50,108 nt of DNA from Promethearchaeota archaeon (GCA_016840085.1 JAEOTA010000010.1:1-50108); one strand, 5' to 3'. Shown: positions 32,286 through 42,548, counted from the first letter of the stretch. The notes: generated from the sequence alone by a model not told the origin. Program-made: numbers and translations.

Positions 32286-35174
32286 CTAAATATCAATATA
32301 CAAAGCAGGTTTGAATGGTTTAGCTTTAATTGCTCTCTTTTTTGGATCAAATTCTGAATTAATTTCAATGGTGGTATTTACTTTTTTCTCTATATATGAT
32401 TTATATTGATTTAACGAATCAATTTCATCTATCTGAGTCAAATTTTTTTCCCATATACGATCTTTCAACTGGTTTTTTATATATGGAATCAATTGCTTTT
32501 TAGAAATTAATTCTTTATCATTTTTTATCTCTGAAATTATGGCTTCAAAATCATCTCTCTTCGAAATTATTGTTTTCAAAACCTTGTATTTCCATTTTGG
32601 GGCAGTATAGATATATATTTTATCTGATTTTCGAGTTTTGACGATTTTTCTTATGTTCAAAAGATCTTCAATAACATTGGTAATATAATCAAATTCAAGT
32701 TCAAGGTTATTATCAATGAATTTTTTGTTGAAATCTCCCCAAATTGCGGTTGATATGAAACCTGAATTACTAGCAATTTCCCACAACTCCTCACATAAAT
32801 GTGGCATGGTTAAGGATAGTATCTTTAGCCAATCAGTATAAATAATTTTAAATGATATTATAAAATCATTTTTGTTTTCAGTATCTCTGAAAAAGTCCTG
32901 TATTAAGTTAAAGATTTCATAAAATGAAATTTGTAGGTACCTTCTAATATTATATACTTCTAATGCTTTTTCTGCTTCAAGGAATTTTATAATTATTTTA
33001 GATAAAATCACTTTTGAATACTTAGACTTAATATTTTCATATTTTGCTTCGATACTTTTTAACTGATTAATTTTATCAAACATAAATCCATAAAATTTAG
33101 AGATATGGTTTCTTACTGATTCTATTTCTTTCTTTCGAAAATTCATGTACACACTAAAATCAGCTCCATGTGAAATATAAAATCTAAACAAATCAGCTCC
33201 ATAAATCCTCTGAATATCTGCTAAAGAAATTACATTCCCCTTTGATTTACCCATTTTCTGTCCTTCAATAATTACAGGTTCTATTAATGATATTAATTTT
33301 GGCCAATTCTTTTCAGGAAATATTGCTACATGGTGGAAAATGTAAAAACTTAGATGGTTAGAAATATGCATTATGGCAGTATGGCGATGATCAACTGGAT
33401 ACCAATATAGAAATTCTTTTTGTAATTCTTTAAGAATATTTTCATCAATATTTAGCTTTTTTGAAAGCTTTTTTACTTCACCTTTTTCTAAGTAGATATA
33501 ATCGAAAAATTCTGGAATCATTTGTTCTGGTTTAATTTGATATTGTTTTATTTTATGGATTATGGTATAGAAAGCCATATATATTGTAGAATCACTTAGA
33601 GACTCTATTATCCATTCTTTATTAAAAGGTAACTTAGTTCCTAAACCTCTTTTACGAGCACAAGGTCTTTTTTCTAGCCAATTAAATATATTTTCAAAAT
33701 TTAACCTATATTTTTTAGGTATTATTTTCATGCTATTAAGGCATTTAAACGCATTTTTTTTCCAATCTCCCGCATTAAATTTAAGAAACCATTGATCCTT
33801 AAGAATAGAAACGATAATATCCGTTCCACATTTACATTTAAGATTTTTAGTCACTGGGATATACAATTTATCTGCTTTATTCTCTTCACTTAAATCTATA
33901 GAAACTTGTTTGGCAGCATCACTCACTTTCATTCCTTGGTACTTACCACATTTTTCATTTAGCGTACCATTATAAAATTCATCTTTATAGTTCTCACTTG
34001 TAGCTAAATCTAATTTTTCAGTGTCAAATTGTGAAATAGCATTATATTTTTCACAATATACTTTAGCAGGAAAGTCCTTAAACCCTTTTAAGTCAATAAT
34101 TTCAATAGGATATATTAATTCAACTTCCCTCTCATCTAAACCAAATTCTTTAATTAAATCTTCATTCTTTTGTAAATCTATAAGAGCAATATAATCATAT
34201 GGGGCATGAGCAGGAACAGAATACACTACTCCAGTTGCCGTAGATGTATCAACAAAATCTCCAGGCAGAATCGGTATTTCTTTGATTCTAAAAACATCAG
34301 CGACCTTCTTTCCAATTATTTCTTTACCCTTAAAATTCTTCAGAACCTTAATATCTTTATTCTGATTCTCTAATAAAAAAATTGATTCCTTAGAAATAAA
34401 CCAAATCTCATCATTTACAGAAGTTTTTACATAATTTCCATCAGGTTTTATCCAAATGTTTGTAACTCCATATACTGTTTCAGGTCTTAATGTTGAAGCT
34501 ACAAGAAAACCATCTTCAAAGGGAAATTTAATACATATGAACTCATTAATATTTAAATCTAATTCATCTCCACTTAAAATATCATCTTCGCCAACTGCAT
34601 TTCCATCTCGAGGGCAATATAAAATCGGGTATTCTCCTTTCTCAATATAACCCTTGTTATTTAAATGATGATATTGCCATTCAATAAATTTATTATAGAG
34701 TCTATCACCAGTAGTAAATTCTCTTCTCCAATCCAAACTCATCCCAATCGATTTAAAATCAATTTTAATTGTTTTAGAAAAATACCTTACTATATTCCAA
34801 GGATCTATAAAACTTTCTATTATTTTTTGTAATCTTTTTTTATTGTTAGTGTATAATGAAACATATTCTTTCATTCTAGCTATTATTTCTGGATCTTTTC
34901 TTTCTATAGAAGAAGATATTGCTAAAACAGGTGTCCCTGTGATATGAAAAGCCATAGGATACAGTACATTATATTCTTTAGCCCTATAATAACGAGCAAA
35001 AACGTCACCATTTATAAAACTCCTTCCGTGGCCTATATGTAAGGGGCCAGAAGCATATGGATATGGAGATGTTATAAAAATTTTTTTCTTATTTGGATCT
35101 GGATTTGCTTCAAATATTTTATCCTGTTCCCATTTATCTTGCCATTTTTTTTCTATTTCTTGAGGATCATACAT
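32286..35174 (-). CDS. leuS: leucyl-tRNA synthetase, archaeal/eukaryotic type
   Basis: A 962-residue class I synthetase that charges tRNA-Leu. The HIGH motif is PLHIGHG (46-49); the KMSKS loop reads KMGKSKGN, a Gly variant in the second Ser position. A large CP1 editing domain (about residues 155-500, with the STATGVVYSVPAHAPYDY segment) and the zinc-like CKCG segment are present. Length and the PYPYASGPLHIGHGR start are archaeal type. The stop is 10 bases from the convergent GTPase fusion gene. Divergent spacer at 35175-35596 contains unusual palindromes. Confidence 0.97.
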   Translation of the reverse strand: MYDPQEIEKKWQDKWEQDKIFEANPDPNKKKIFITSPYPYASGPLHIGHGRSFINGDVFARYYRAKEYNVLYPMAFHITGTPVLAISSSIERKDPEIIARMKEYVSLYTNNKKRLQKIIESFIDPWNIVRYFSKTIKIDFKSIGMSLDWRREFTTGDRLYNKFIEWQYHHLNNKGYIEKGEYPILYCPRDGNAVGEDDILSGDELDLNINEFICIKFPFEDGFLVASTLRPETVYGVTNIWIKPDGNYVKTSVNDEIWFISKESIFLLENQNKDIKVLKNFKGKEIIGKKVADVFRIKEIPILPGDFVDTSTATGVVYSVPAHAPYDYIALIDLQKNEDLIKEFGLDEREVELIYPIEIIDLKGFKDFPAKVYCEKYNAISQFDTEKLDLATSENYKDEFYNGTLNEKCGKYQGMKVSDAAKQVSIDLSEENKADKLYIPVTKNLKCKCGTDIIVSILKDQWFLKFNAGDWKKNAFKCLNSMKIIPKKYRLNFENIFNWLEKRPCARKRGLGTKLPFNKEWIIESLSDSTIYMAFYTIIHKIKQYQIKPEQMIPEFFDYIYLEKGEVKKLSKKLNIDENILKELQKEFLYWYPVDHRHTAIMHISNHLSFYIFHHVAIFPEKNWPKLISLIEPVIIEGQKMGKSKGNVISLADIQRIYGADLFRFYISHGADFSVYMNFRKKEIESVRNHISKFYGFMFDKINQLKSIEAKYENIKSKYSKVILSKIIIKFLEAEKALEVYNIRRYLQISFYEIFNLIQDFFRDTENKNDFIISFKIIYTDWLKILSLTMPHLCEELWEIASNSGFISTAIWGDFNKKFIDNNLELEFDYITNVIEDLLNIRKIVKTRKSDKIYIYTAPKWKYKVLKTIISKRDDFEAIISEIKNDKELISKKQLIPYIKNQLKDRIWEKNLTQIDEIDSLNQYKSYIEKKVNTTIEINSEFDPKKRAIKAKPFKPALYIDI

Positions 35175-35228
35175 TCTCTTTACCTCAAAATTTGCTTTTT
35201 ATTTTTTCTCTTTCAATGTATTTTCTTA

Positions 35229-35338
35229 TATGAGTGAATAACCCGCTCATATTCTTTTTCAATTAAAATTACACACCAAGCGAACAAATCCGTGGAAGAA
35301 TTAAAAGAAAAAGAATATAAGGATTTGTTTTGCTCATA
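35229..35338. repeat. 110-bp element with 32-bp imperfect inverted ends
   Basis: The ends at 35229-35260 and 35307-35338 are inverted copies matching at about 23 of 32 positions, including a perfect outer TATGAG/CTCATA pair and a perfect 12-bp inner pair (35249-35260 and 35307-35318). A third 9-bp inverted repeat (35283-35291 and 35321-35329) and a 7-bp one (35228-35234 and 35246-35252) overlap it. It looks like a small MITE-like element or a structured RNA in the leuS/kinase spacer. Confidence 0.5.
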
Positions 35339-35340
35339 AT

Positions 35341-35408
35341 AATAAAACTGCGAGTAAATTAACTAAGGATAATTTTTTCCTTATGAATTCCCTTAAAACA
35401 GTTTTATT
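35341..35408. repeat. nested inverted repeat, candidate hairpin
   Basis: A perfect 10-bp inverted repeat (AATAAAACTG at 35341-35350 and CAGTTTTATT at 35399-35408) encloses a 6-bp one (TAAGGA at 35364-35369, TCCTTA at 35378-35383). The remainder of this spacer up to 35596 is plain AT-rich sequence without an ORF. Confidence 0.45.
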
Positions 35409-35596
35409 CGAAATCATATATATATAATTTATGTGTTTTATAATATTAAAATATTTTAGATTTCTCATTTCTATTGCAAGAGTTCTTTTTTTAATGCATA
35501 TTGCAAATTGTTAAATACAATTTCTTTTTTTTACAATTCACACCTTGATTAATTTATAACTCTTATTACTTTTAGGTTAATGGGGATAAGGATCTC

Positions 35597-37864
35597 TTGA
35601 ATGATATTACCGAAAAAATTGAAGTGGAATTAAAAAATAATACAAAACTATGGCAAACAACTCTTGATGCTATAAGTGAGTCTATTTTTCTCATTGATTT
35701 AGATCATAAAATTCTCCAATACAATAGAGCAACTCTTGATATTTTAGGGAAATATAGACATAGAGAAATTATTAATCACACTTGTTGTGAATTGGTACAT
35801 GATACTTCAGGACCGGTTGAATGGTGCCCTGTGAATCGTATGCTGGACTCTGGTCACAGAGAAGCTACCGTTAGAAAAATTAAAGGAAGATGGGTTGAAA
35901 TTTCCACTAATCCTGTCTTTAATGATGAAGGTGAGATCACTGGAGCAGTTCATGTCATTGCGGATATTACATCACGAAAACAAGCAGAAGATGCACTACG
36001 AGAATCAGAACAACAATATCGTACAATTCTTAATTCTTTAATGGATCCTATGCATGTTATAGATAAAGACTTAAGAATTATATTTAAAAATCCAGCTATG
36101 ACTGAATGGCTTAATAAATTGAATATCAATTCAGACATAGTTGGTAAAACAGTTTTCGAGGCATTTCCTTTCTTAGTTTATGATAAAATCTATAATGAAT
36201 ATGATAAAGGCTTCAAAAGCGGTGAGCTTCTAATCACCATAGAAGCTTCTAAACTGTTTGATCGAAATGTATTTACTAAAACACTAAAAATTCCGATTAA
36301 AAGTGAGAGTGAAGTTAACCATATTATAACTACTTTAAGAGATATTACTGATCAGAAGGAAGCTGAAGTAAAATTAAAAGCATCTGAAGAAAACTATAAG
36401 AATATCATCAACAATCTCATGGATATTATAATAATTTTGGATTTAAAAGGGAATTTCCAATACATCAGTCCTCAAATCTATGATATTTCTGGATTTAAAC
36501 GAGAAGAGATTATTGGCAAAAATGGATTTAAGTTAATGCATCCTGATGATATAAGAAATGCTGCTGAAGTATTAAAAGAAGCAAGGGATAAGAAGAAGAG
36601 AGTGTATATTGAATACCGAACTATACATAAAGATGGTTACTATATAGATGTATCTGCAAGTGGGAAAATAGTGAATATTAATGGAGAAGACAGAATTTTC
36701 GCAGTCGTAAGAGATATATCTGATCAAAAAAGAGCAAAGCAAAAATTAAAAGAATCTGAAGAAATGTTTAGAACCATCACTGAACAAGCATTCATGGGGA
36801 TTTTAATCATTCAAGATGATAAAATTGAATATGTGAACAATGCTTTGCTCCATATATTTGAATTTTCTAATCAAGAAATCGATAATTGGTTAAAAGATGA
36901 TTTACTAAGGATAATTCATCCTGAAGATTTACAATTTCTAAGAAAATATCGACAAAAATTACGAGCAGGTGATCCTAATATAAAACCATATTATTCCTAT
37001 AGAGTATTCACTAAATCAGGCAAATTAAAATGGATTGATCAATTCTCAAAGCCTATTATTTATAAAGGAAAACCGGCAGAATTAGTTATAATTATGGATA
37101 TTACAGAAAAAAAGGAGGCTGAACAAGAATTAATAAAATTAGATAATCTAAAATCGGAGCTTCTCAGGAGAACTTCACATGAACTAAAAACACCTCTTGT
37201 TTCAATTAAAGGTTATTCTGACCTTTTGTTAAATGTGCAAAAAGAAAAACTTGATGATTATGTTCTTGCATCAATTGTTGAAATAAAACAAGGATGTGAA
37301 CGGCTTGAAAGTCTTATACAGGATATATTAAATACAGCTGAACTAGAATCAGGTACAATCCAATTGAAAAAAAAAGAAGAAGATTTATCTTTCTTAATAA
37401 AACTGAGTATAAGAGAATTGCAAGGATTAATAAATTTGAGGAATCATACAATTAATTTAAAAATTCACGATAAATTGGTTACCAGTTTTGAGCCAGAACA
37501 AATCCATCGAGTTATAAGTAATTTAATAAATAATGCTATAAAATACACTCCTCCTGATGGCATTATTGAAATTAAAACAGAAATTAGAGATAATGTCATT
37601 ATACTTTCAGTAAAAGACTCTGGAATTGGTATAACAAGAGAAGAAAAAGAAAGACTGTTTACTCAATTCGGGAAAGTTGAACGGTATGGTCAAGGACTTG
37701 ATATTATATCCGATGGATCTGGTCTTGGGTTATATATCTCAAAAAAAGTAATAGAATTGCATGGTGGAAAGATATGGGTTGAATCTGAAGGTAGAAATAA
37801 AGGCTCAACATTTTATTTCAGTCTTCCATTGATTATAGAAAATTCTGGTGGAACAATCCCTTAA
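35597..37864 (+). CDS. multi-PAS sensor histidine kinase
   Basis: A 755-residue soluble sensor kinase. Four PAS-like domains at about 15-130, 140-255, 262-380 and 388-505, each ending with a DI(T/S)(E/D/S) type linker; the first contains Cys-rich HTCCELVHDTSGPVEWCP. A HisKA segment has the phospho-acceptor His528 (TSHELKTPL), followed by a HATPase_c domain: N-box NLINNAIKYTPP, G1 DSGIGIT, G2 SGLGLYISKKVI. The catalytic half resembles the kinase at 4572-6464. The Cys-rich first PAS domain could bind a metal or sense redox, which is inference. No response regulator is adjacent. Confidence 0.93.
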   Translation: MNDITEKIEVELKNNTKLWQTTLDAISESIFLIDLDHKILQYNRATLDILGKYRHREIINHTCCELVHDTSGPVEWCPVNRMLDSGHREATVRKIKGRWVEISTNPVFNDEGEITGAVHVIADITSRKQAEDALRESEQQYRTILNSLMDPMHVIDKDLRIIFKNPAMTEWLNKLNINSDIVGKTVFEAFPFLVYDKIYNEYDKGFKSGELLITIEASKLFDRNVFTKTLKIPIKSESEVNHIITTLRDITDQKEAEVKLKASEENYKNIINNLMDIIIILDLKGNFQYISPQIYDISGFKREEIIGKNGFKLMHPDDIRNAAEVLKEARDKKKRVYIEYRTIHKDGYYIDVSASGKIVNINGEDRIFAVVRDISDQKRAKQKLKESEEMFRTITEQAFMGILIIQDDKIEYVNNALLHIFEFSNQEIDNWLKDDLLRIIHPEDLQFLRKYRQKLRAGDPNIKPYYSYRVFTKSGKLKWIDQFSKPIIYKGKPAELVIIMDITEKKEAEQELIKLDNLKSELLRRTSHELKTPLVSIKGYSDLLLNVQKEKLDDYVLASIVEIKQGCERLESLIQDILNTAELESGTIQLKKKEEDLSFLIKLSIRELQGLINLRNHTINLKIHDKLVTSFEPEQIHRVISNLINNAIKYTPPDGIIEIKTEIRDNVIILSVKDSGIGITREEKERLFTQFGKVERYGQGLDIISDGSGLGLYISKKVIELHGGKIWVESEGRNKGSTFYFSLPLIIENSGGTIP

Positions 37865-38019
37865 ACTTAGGGTATATGTCCTATGGTATTTTTGACAATT
37901 TTGAGTAATTTTTAAATTACTTGTTATTTTAATATATTTTATTAGTGTTTATGGAATTCACTCACAACCATAAAAATCAATTAAATTTTAAAGAAATTTA
38001 ATAGAGGTGAGATGATAGT

Positions 38020-38334
38020 ATGTTATTTATTACATATTGGGAATTAAATGAAGATTTTGATCCATCAGATTTAGCTGAAGTTGCTCAAAAAGTCATAAGC
38101 AAAAAGTTATACCCTACTGAAGGAGTTAATCAAATTGGATGGTATGCATCTACAGGGGATTTCTGGGGTATTACAATAACAGAAGCGGAAAGTGAAGAAC
38201 AATTGGTCAAAGACACTAATGTATGGAGAATGGCAAAACCAGGTTTATTTAAGTTTATTAAAACATCTCCTGCAATGGAACTCGCTAAAGCAATTCCTAT
38301 TCTGATAAAGCTTAAAAAACAACTCGAAGGATAA
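38020..38334 (+). CDS. DUF3303-like small protein
   Basis: A 104-residue protein starting MLFITYWELNEDFDP and containing GWYASTGDFWGITITEAES, the pattern of the DUF3303 alpha/beta family (a small ferredoxin-like fold). The ATG at 38020 has a GAGGTGAGATG ribosome site. Members have no defined reaction; some occur next to catabolic or stress genes. No neighbour gives a clear role here: a histidine kinase lies upstream and a HEAT-repeat protein downstream, all on the plus strand. Confidence 0.7.
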   Translation: MLFITYWELNEDFDPSDLAEVAQKVISKKLYPTEGVNQIGWYASTGDFWGITITEAESEEQLVKDTNVWRMAKPGLFKFIKTSPAMELAKAIPILIKLKKQLEG

Positions 38335-38426
38335 GAAAAAAAGTTAGTATTAAAATCTATAATTTTTTTTTTTTAAAATTTAAAACCCTTAACTATTATT
38401 TAAACTGATAATTAACTATTTTATAT

Positions 38427-39044
38427 ATGCCAATTTCAAAAAAAGATGCTGTAAAACGAGCAGATTTAATTGTTAAAAAGGTTTTAAAAGAACATGACCT
38501 CCTTTCTGAAGTGTTACAAAGTGTCAGAGCAAAAGAAGACTCTATTAGATATCCAAATGCGATTGCTTTAGAGGTTCTAAGTGAAAAACATCCTGAGATT
38601 ATCTATCCTGAATGGGATTTCTTTTTAGACTTATTAAAAAGTAAAAATGCTTATCACAAATCTATTGCCATTTCTACCATTGCGAACCTAACACTCATCG
38701 ATGATAGCAAAAAATTTATTATGATTTTCAAAGAGTTTTTTGATCTTCTTGATAATAAAAGTGTGATAGTAACCAGAAAGTTAGCTATTTATTCAGGAAG
38801 AATTGCTAAAGCTAAACCGTCGTTGAGAACCAAGATTACAGAAATCTTGCTCCAGATCGATAAAACTAAACATAATCCAAATCGTAAAGATCTAATTAAA
38901 GGGGATATAATTGAAAGTTTCAGTGAATATTTTAAGGATATTACGGAAAAAAAGGAAGTATTAGATTTTGTGAAAGCTCAATTAAATAGTAGCAGCCCTA
39001 GCACAGTAAAGAAGGCTAAAGAATTCCTAAGAAAATGGGAATAA
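38427..39044 (+). CDS. HEAT/ARM-repeat-like protein
   Basis: A 205-residue all-helical protein made of repeats of about 35-40 residues (YPNAIALEVLSEKHPEIIYP, then AYHKSIAISTIANLTLID, then VIVTRKLAIYSGRIAKAKP), consistent with a HEAT/ARM-like solenoid that binds another protein. No enzyme motif, signal peptide or membrane segment is visible. It sits alone between DUF3303 and the aminotransferase on the plus strand; the partner is unknown. Confidence 0.65.
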   Translation: MPISKKDAVKRADLIVKKVLKEHDLLSEVLQSVRAKEDSIRYPNAIALEVLSEKHPEIIYPEWDFFLDLLKSKNAYHKSIAISTIANLTLIDDSKKFIMIFKEFFDLLDNKSVIVTRKLAIYSGRIAKAKPSLRTKITEILLQIDKTKHNPNRKDLIKGDIIESFSEYFKDITEKKEVLDFVKAQLNSSSPSTVKKAKEFLRKWE

Positions 39045-39153
39045 TGAAGTAATTACTAAACCTCCCAATTTCTATAACAAAATCTCTTAATATTGTTAAT
39101 CCTTCTAAAGATCATACAAAATTTAATCATAAGTATATTATGGTGAGATTTAT

Positions 39154-40608
39154 ATGGTCGAGTTTAATCCACAAATTGTAAGCAAAGAAGAATTACGTGC
39201 GATTTCTGCTGGAGTTAATGAAGAAGAATTACTTTTATTTGATAAACATTGTTTAAATAACTATTATGAACAAAAAATATTGATTGAAGCAAAAGAACCT
39301 GGTTCTCCATGGGTTGTTGTAAAAGATTTTAAAACAGGGGAACAATCAGAAATAATAGATTGCACTTCTCAGAATTGGACTTTAGCATTGGGTTTTGCTA
39401 ACCCTGACGTAAATTATGCGGTTGCAGAACAAATGAAAAGATTGACTCATATAAAATCTGATGTAGTATCTCCCTCACGTGCAAAATTTATAAACAAACT
39501 ATCTGAATTATCTCCTGGTAGGTTAAAAGGAGGGAGAGTTCATCTAAATAATGAAGGTGGTAGTTTAGCAATTGAAGCTGCGATAAAACTTGCTTTAACG
39601 GCATCAAGAGGTGGAGAACAATTCTTAACTTTTCGAGGAGGATACCATGGAAACACCTTAGCTATGTTATCAGCATCTCAACCTTTCCATTCTATAACAA
39701 GGTTTAAATCATTTGGTGTGGATTCTTTCATAAGAATCCCCCAACCATACTGCTATCGATGTTTATGGAAATATAAAAATGGCTTAAATGGGAAAAAGGA
39801 TCCACACTGTAATTTGGAGTGCTTTGATTTAACAAAAGAATACTTAATGGGATTAACTACTAGAAAACTTGCAGGAGTTCTTTTAGAGCCTTGGCAAGCC
39901 GCAGGAGGGCACATTCCGTTTCCACCAGAGTTCCTAACAAAACTGAGAGAAATATGCGAGGAAGAAAACATTTTTATAATATATGATGAATCACAGACTG
40001 CTGTTTGGAGAACTGGTAAATATTTTACATTGACAGAAAAATATGAGAAAGAGTTAGGAATAGATGTTTCTCCGGATATGATGTGCTTTACTAAAGCTAT
40101 TGGAGGAGGTTTCCCTTTAGGAGCAATGGTAGCATCTACAAAGATTAAGAAAAGATTTACCGCATCAGAAGACCACACAACATTTTGTAATACACCAATC
40201 GGTTGTACCGCAGGGCTAGCTTCTATCATGGTCATAGAAAAGGCTAAAATTGGAGGAAATTGTGAAGAAAGAGGAGAACAAATCACTAAAAGAATAAAAG
40301 AGATCCAAAGCAATTATGAAGTTATTGGTGATATTCGTGGTCCAGGTTTGTTTGTAGGAATTGAATTAGTAAAAGATCAGAAGTCAAGAGAACCCTTTAC
40401 TGAATTGATGGAAGAAATGCTTCATGAGGGTGTAAGGCAAAATATTTATTTTGGACCTAGTATGCCATATTTAAGCGGAACAGGAAAATTATTAATGCGA
40501 AATCTGATCAAGATAAAACCACCACTCAATATTAGTTCAGACGATGCTGATTTTATCTGTGATAAATTCGAAAGTGTGCTGAAAGCATCAATTAATAATT
40601 TAAAATAA
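39154..40608 (+). CDS. class-III pyridoxal-phosphate aminotransferase
   Basis: A 484-residue fold-type I PLP enzyme of the ornithine/4-aminobutyrate group. The PLP-lysine motif is CFTKAIGGGFPLGAM and the Asp that binds the PLP ring nitrogen is in IIYDESQTAVWRTGKYF. An insert with Cys residues (YCYRCLWK, then HCNLEC) is seen in some archaeal and bacterial members. The reaction is transfer of an amino group between an amine or omega-amino acid and a 2-oxoacid, or a related PLP reaction. The atypical AVW before RTGKYF (usually GFG) and the genome context do not settle the substrate. Confidence 0.88.
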   Translation: MVEFNPQIVSKEELRAISAGVNEEELLLFDKHCLNNYYEQKILIEAKEPGSPWVVVKDFKTGEQSEIIDCTSQNWTLALGFANPDVNYAVAEQMKRLTHIKSDVVSPSRAKFINKLSELSPGRLKGGRVHLNNEGGSLAIEAAIKLALTASRGGEQFLTFRGGYHGNTLAMLSASQPFHSITRFKSFGVDSFIRIPQPYCYRCLWKYKNGLNGKKDPHCNLECFDLTKEYLMGLTTRKLAGVLLEPWQAAGGHIPFPPEFLTKLREICEEENIFIIYDESQTAVWRTGKYFTLTEKYEKELGIDVSPDMMCFTKAIGGGFPLGAMVASTKIKKRFTASEDHTTFCNTPIGCTAGLASIMVIEKAKIGGNCEERGEQITKRIKEIQSNYEVIGDIRGPGLFVGIELVKDQKSREPFTELMEEMLHEGVRQNIYFGPSMPYLSGTGKLLMRNLIKIKPPLNISSDDADFICDKFESVLKASINNLK

Positions 40609-40679
40609 ATATAAGAAGAACATTGAATTCAGTTCATATCATTTTACCTGATACCCCACCTCAAAATATAGGAACTATG

Positions 40680-41639
40680 TTACAGTCTATTATTCGATTT
40701 AATATGTAAATACTGAGTAGATTTTTTGCTAAATGAAAATTGTTTTTGTTCATATGGAATTAGTTTGATTAATGGCAAGAAATTCGCTAAATAGAGTGAA
40801 ATTCCTCTAATTTCCTTATTATTAAGAAAAAATTGTATTGATTCAAATTTTAAAAACCCAAATTGTCCAACTAGCTCATGTAAAGTTCCAATGTTATGAG
40901 ATCCTAAATATACCGAATGATATTTATCAGGTTTATGTTCTTGTTGGAAAAGAATGGTTCCAATTTTATAGTGAGGAATTCCACCATCTAATATACAATT
41001 TAAATGATTCACTCTTACCTTAACTCCGCAAATTGGAAACATTTTATGATAGAAGTGTTCTGGGAAATATGCTAAAATCATTTCTGGAAAAATAGAATGA
41101 ATTTCGATTGGAATTTGTGCTGTGTCTAGTTTTTCAATGGTTTCTGCTTTATTATCCCCATTTTCAATCGTTAAGGAAAAATTTTTACCACCTCTGGCGC
41201 GGATTGCATCGTTAAATGGTCTAAGTTCCAAGTGTAAATGTGGGCTAGACCAGTAAGCAAAATAACCATTGCGTATTGTTTTTCCTATTGGATCTCCTAT
41301 TTCAATTTTATCTCCTAATTGAATAAAAGGTTTAACATGCATCAACTTCCATACAATATCAGAATTTGAAAAATTACTAATTAAAATTAGATAATCAAAA
41401 TCAACTCCTTTCAAAAATTTCGGTTTTGGTGCTTTTAACTTTTTTATTTTTAATATTTTTCCAGCAACAGGACTCACTACGTTATAATTATCCAAAGTCA
41501 AATTGTGGTAAACATCAATAGCAAGACCATGTTGATGTGAATAATAAGGAGATGTTCCTATACTAAAATGGCTAGTCTTGGGTATTGATACTTGAATATC
41601 ATCCATTTTAACTATATTATAAAATTCAGATTTAGGCAT
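40680..41639 (-). CDS. M23-like (LytM) domain protein
   Basis: A 319-residue protein with the M23 metallopeptidase pattern: HQHGLAIDVYHN (HxxxD, zinc ligands at about residues 37-41) and SPHLHLELRP (HxH, about 135-140), with a beta-rich linker VVSPVAGKILKIKKLK. The N-terminus has no clear signal peptide, so it may work in the cytoplasm or be exported another way. The C-terminal half is unknown. In bacteria such domains cut peptidoglycan, but archaea lack that polymer, so either a different substrate or a non-enzymatic beta-barrel role is likely. Confidence 0.7.
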   Translation of the reverse strand: MPKSEFYNIVKMDDIQVSIPKTSHFSIGTSPYYSHQHGLAIDVYHNLTLDNYNVVSPVAGKILKIKKLKAPKPKFLKGVDFDYLILISNFSNSDIVWKLMHVKPFIQLGDKIEIGDPIGKTIRNGYFAYWSSPHLHLELRPFNDAIRARGGKNFSLTIENGDNKAETIEKLDTAQIPIEIHSIFPEMILAYFPEHFYHKMFPICGVKVRVNHLNCILDGGIPHYKIGTILFQQEHKPDKYHSVYLGSHNIGTLHELVGQFGFLKFESIQFFLNNKEIRGISLYLANFLPLIKLIPYEQKQFSFSKKSTQYLHIKSNNRL

Positions 41640-41981
41640 GAAGAATTCAAGAAATTATTGAGTATCTGTTATATAAAGTAAATTAGTTATACTAAAAATA
41701 CCTTAATTTAATAATTTAAATTAATGCTAAAAATATCTTAATTACTATAATAGCCCAGTTTTTATTAGTAATAAAAATGAATAAAAATTTTCAAACTATA
41801 ATCTAAAAAATGAATCGGAAATACTTTCTGGAGGTTCCTAGTTGATATTATCAATATTATTTATCAATTAAAACAAATTTTTTTTTCAAAAAAACCCATA
41901 AAAGTCAAAATTTATTATCCATAGTTCCTTTATATAATTAGATATTTTAGAAGTGAAATATCTTTTTCAAAAATTAAAAAA
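41640..41981. other. AT-rich intergenic region upstream of cold-shock gene
   Basis: Spacer between the M23-like gene (minus) and the first cold-shock gene. It contains no ORF or clear repeat. TATATAAT at about 41933-41940 could serve as the csp TATA box, about 55 bases before the start codon. Confidence 0.4.
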
Positions 41982-41993
41982 TTGGTTTTTAAA

Positions 41994-42251
41994 GTGGTAA
42001 AAGGAACAGTAAAATGGTTTAATAGCCGAAAAGGCTATGGATTTATAAATTCTGAAGAAGGAGCCGACGTGTTTGTTCATTATTCCGCATTAAGTGGAAA
42101 AGATGACGAATATAAAACTTTAAACGAAAATGATAAAGTCGAGTTTGATGTTGTAGAGGGTCAAAAAGGACCACAAGCGAATAATGTTGTCGTTACCGAA
42201 AAAGCCCCTCCTAGCCCATATAGTAGAGGCAGAAGAGATTCTCGCTTTTAA
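41994..42251 (+). CDS. cold-shock-domain protein (copy 1)
   Basis: An 85-residue cold-shock domain protein starting at a GTG (product [10 protein letters not shown]). The RNA-binding motifs are intact: KGYGFI (RNP1-like) and DVFVHYSAL (RNP2-like). A TTG four codons earlier (41982) is also in frame, but the GTG gives the standard family start and is at a conserved place in copy 2. CSPs bind single-stranded RNA/DNA and unwind RNA at low temperature. The C-terminus is Arg-rich ([10 protein letters not shown]). It is followed by a 3' element also present after copy 2. Confidence 0.93.
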   Translation: MVKGTVKWFNSRKGYGFINSEEGADVFVHYSALSGKDDEYKTLNENDKVEFDVVEGQKGPQANNVVVTEKAPPSPYSRGRRDSRF

Positions 42252-42293
42252 TGTTATGAATTTTTATAAATCTACAAATAAGAAAAATATAAT

Positions 42294-42360
42294 ATAAGAA
42301 GTACATAATATTTTGTAAAAATCTCTTTTTACGATTGTTATCGAACCTTATCTTTTTTTT
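42294..42360 (+). repeat. conserved csp 3' element (copy 1)
   Basis: Downstream of csp copy 1: a hairpin GTAAAAA/TTTTTAC (42315-42332) followed by a 23-base motif at 42335-42357 that is identical to 43806-43828 after csp copy 2, running into a T-tract. It is probably the transcription end or an mRNA-stability element. Confidence 0.65.
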
Positions 42361-42548
42361 TAATTTTTTTATAAAATTATTTATCCTTAATTAATCTCTT
42401 GTCTAAATCTTTCAGCCTTATTGCATGAAATTATATCATTGAGGAATATTAATATAATTTTTAAAAGAAATATTTTATATTTATAGTATTTATTCATTCT
42501 GTTATATGATTAAAAAAAAATTAAATTTAGATGGTCGAAAGAAAAAAA

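Noticed and set aside
39753..40313. Minus-strand ORF of 186 aa
   Set aside because: Fully antisense to the class-III aminotransferase; composition and lack of any domain mark it as a shadow.
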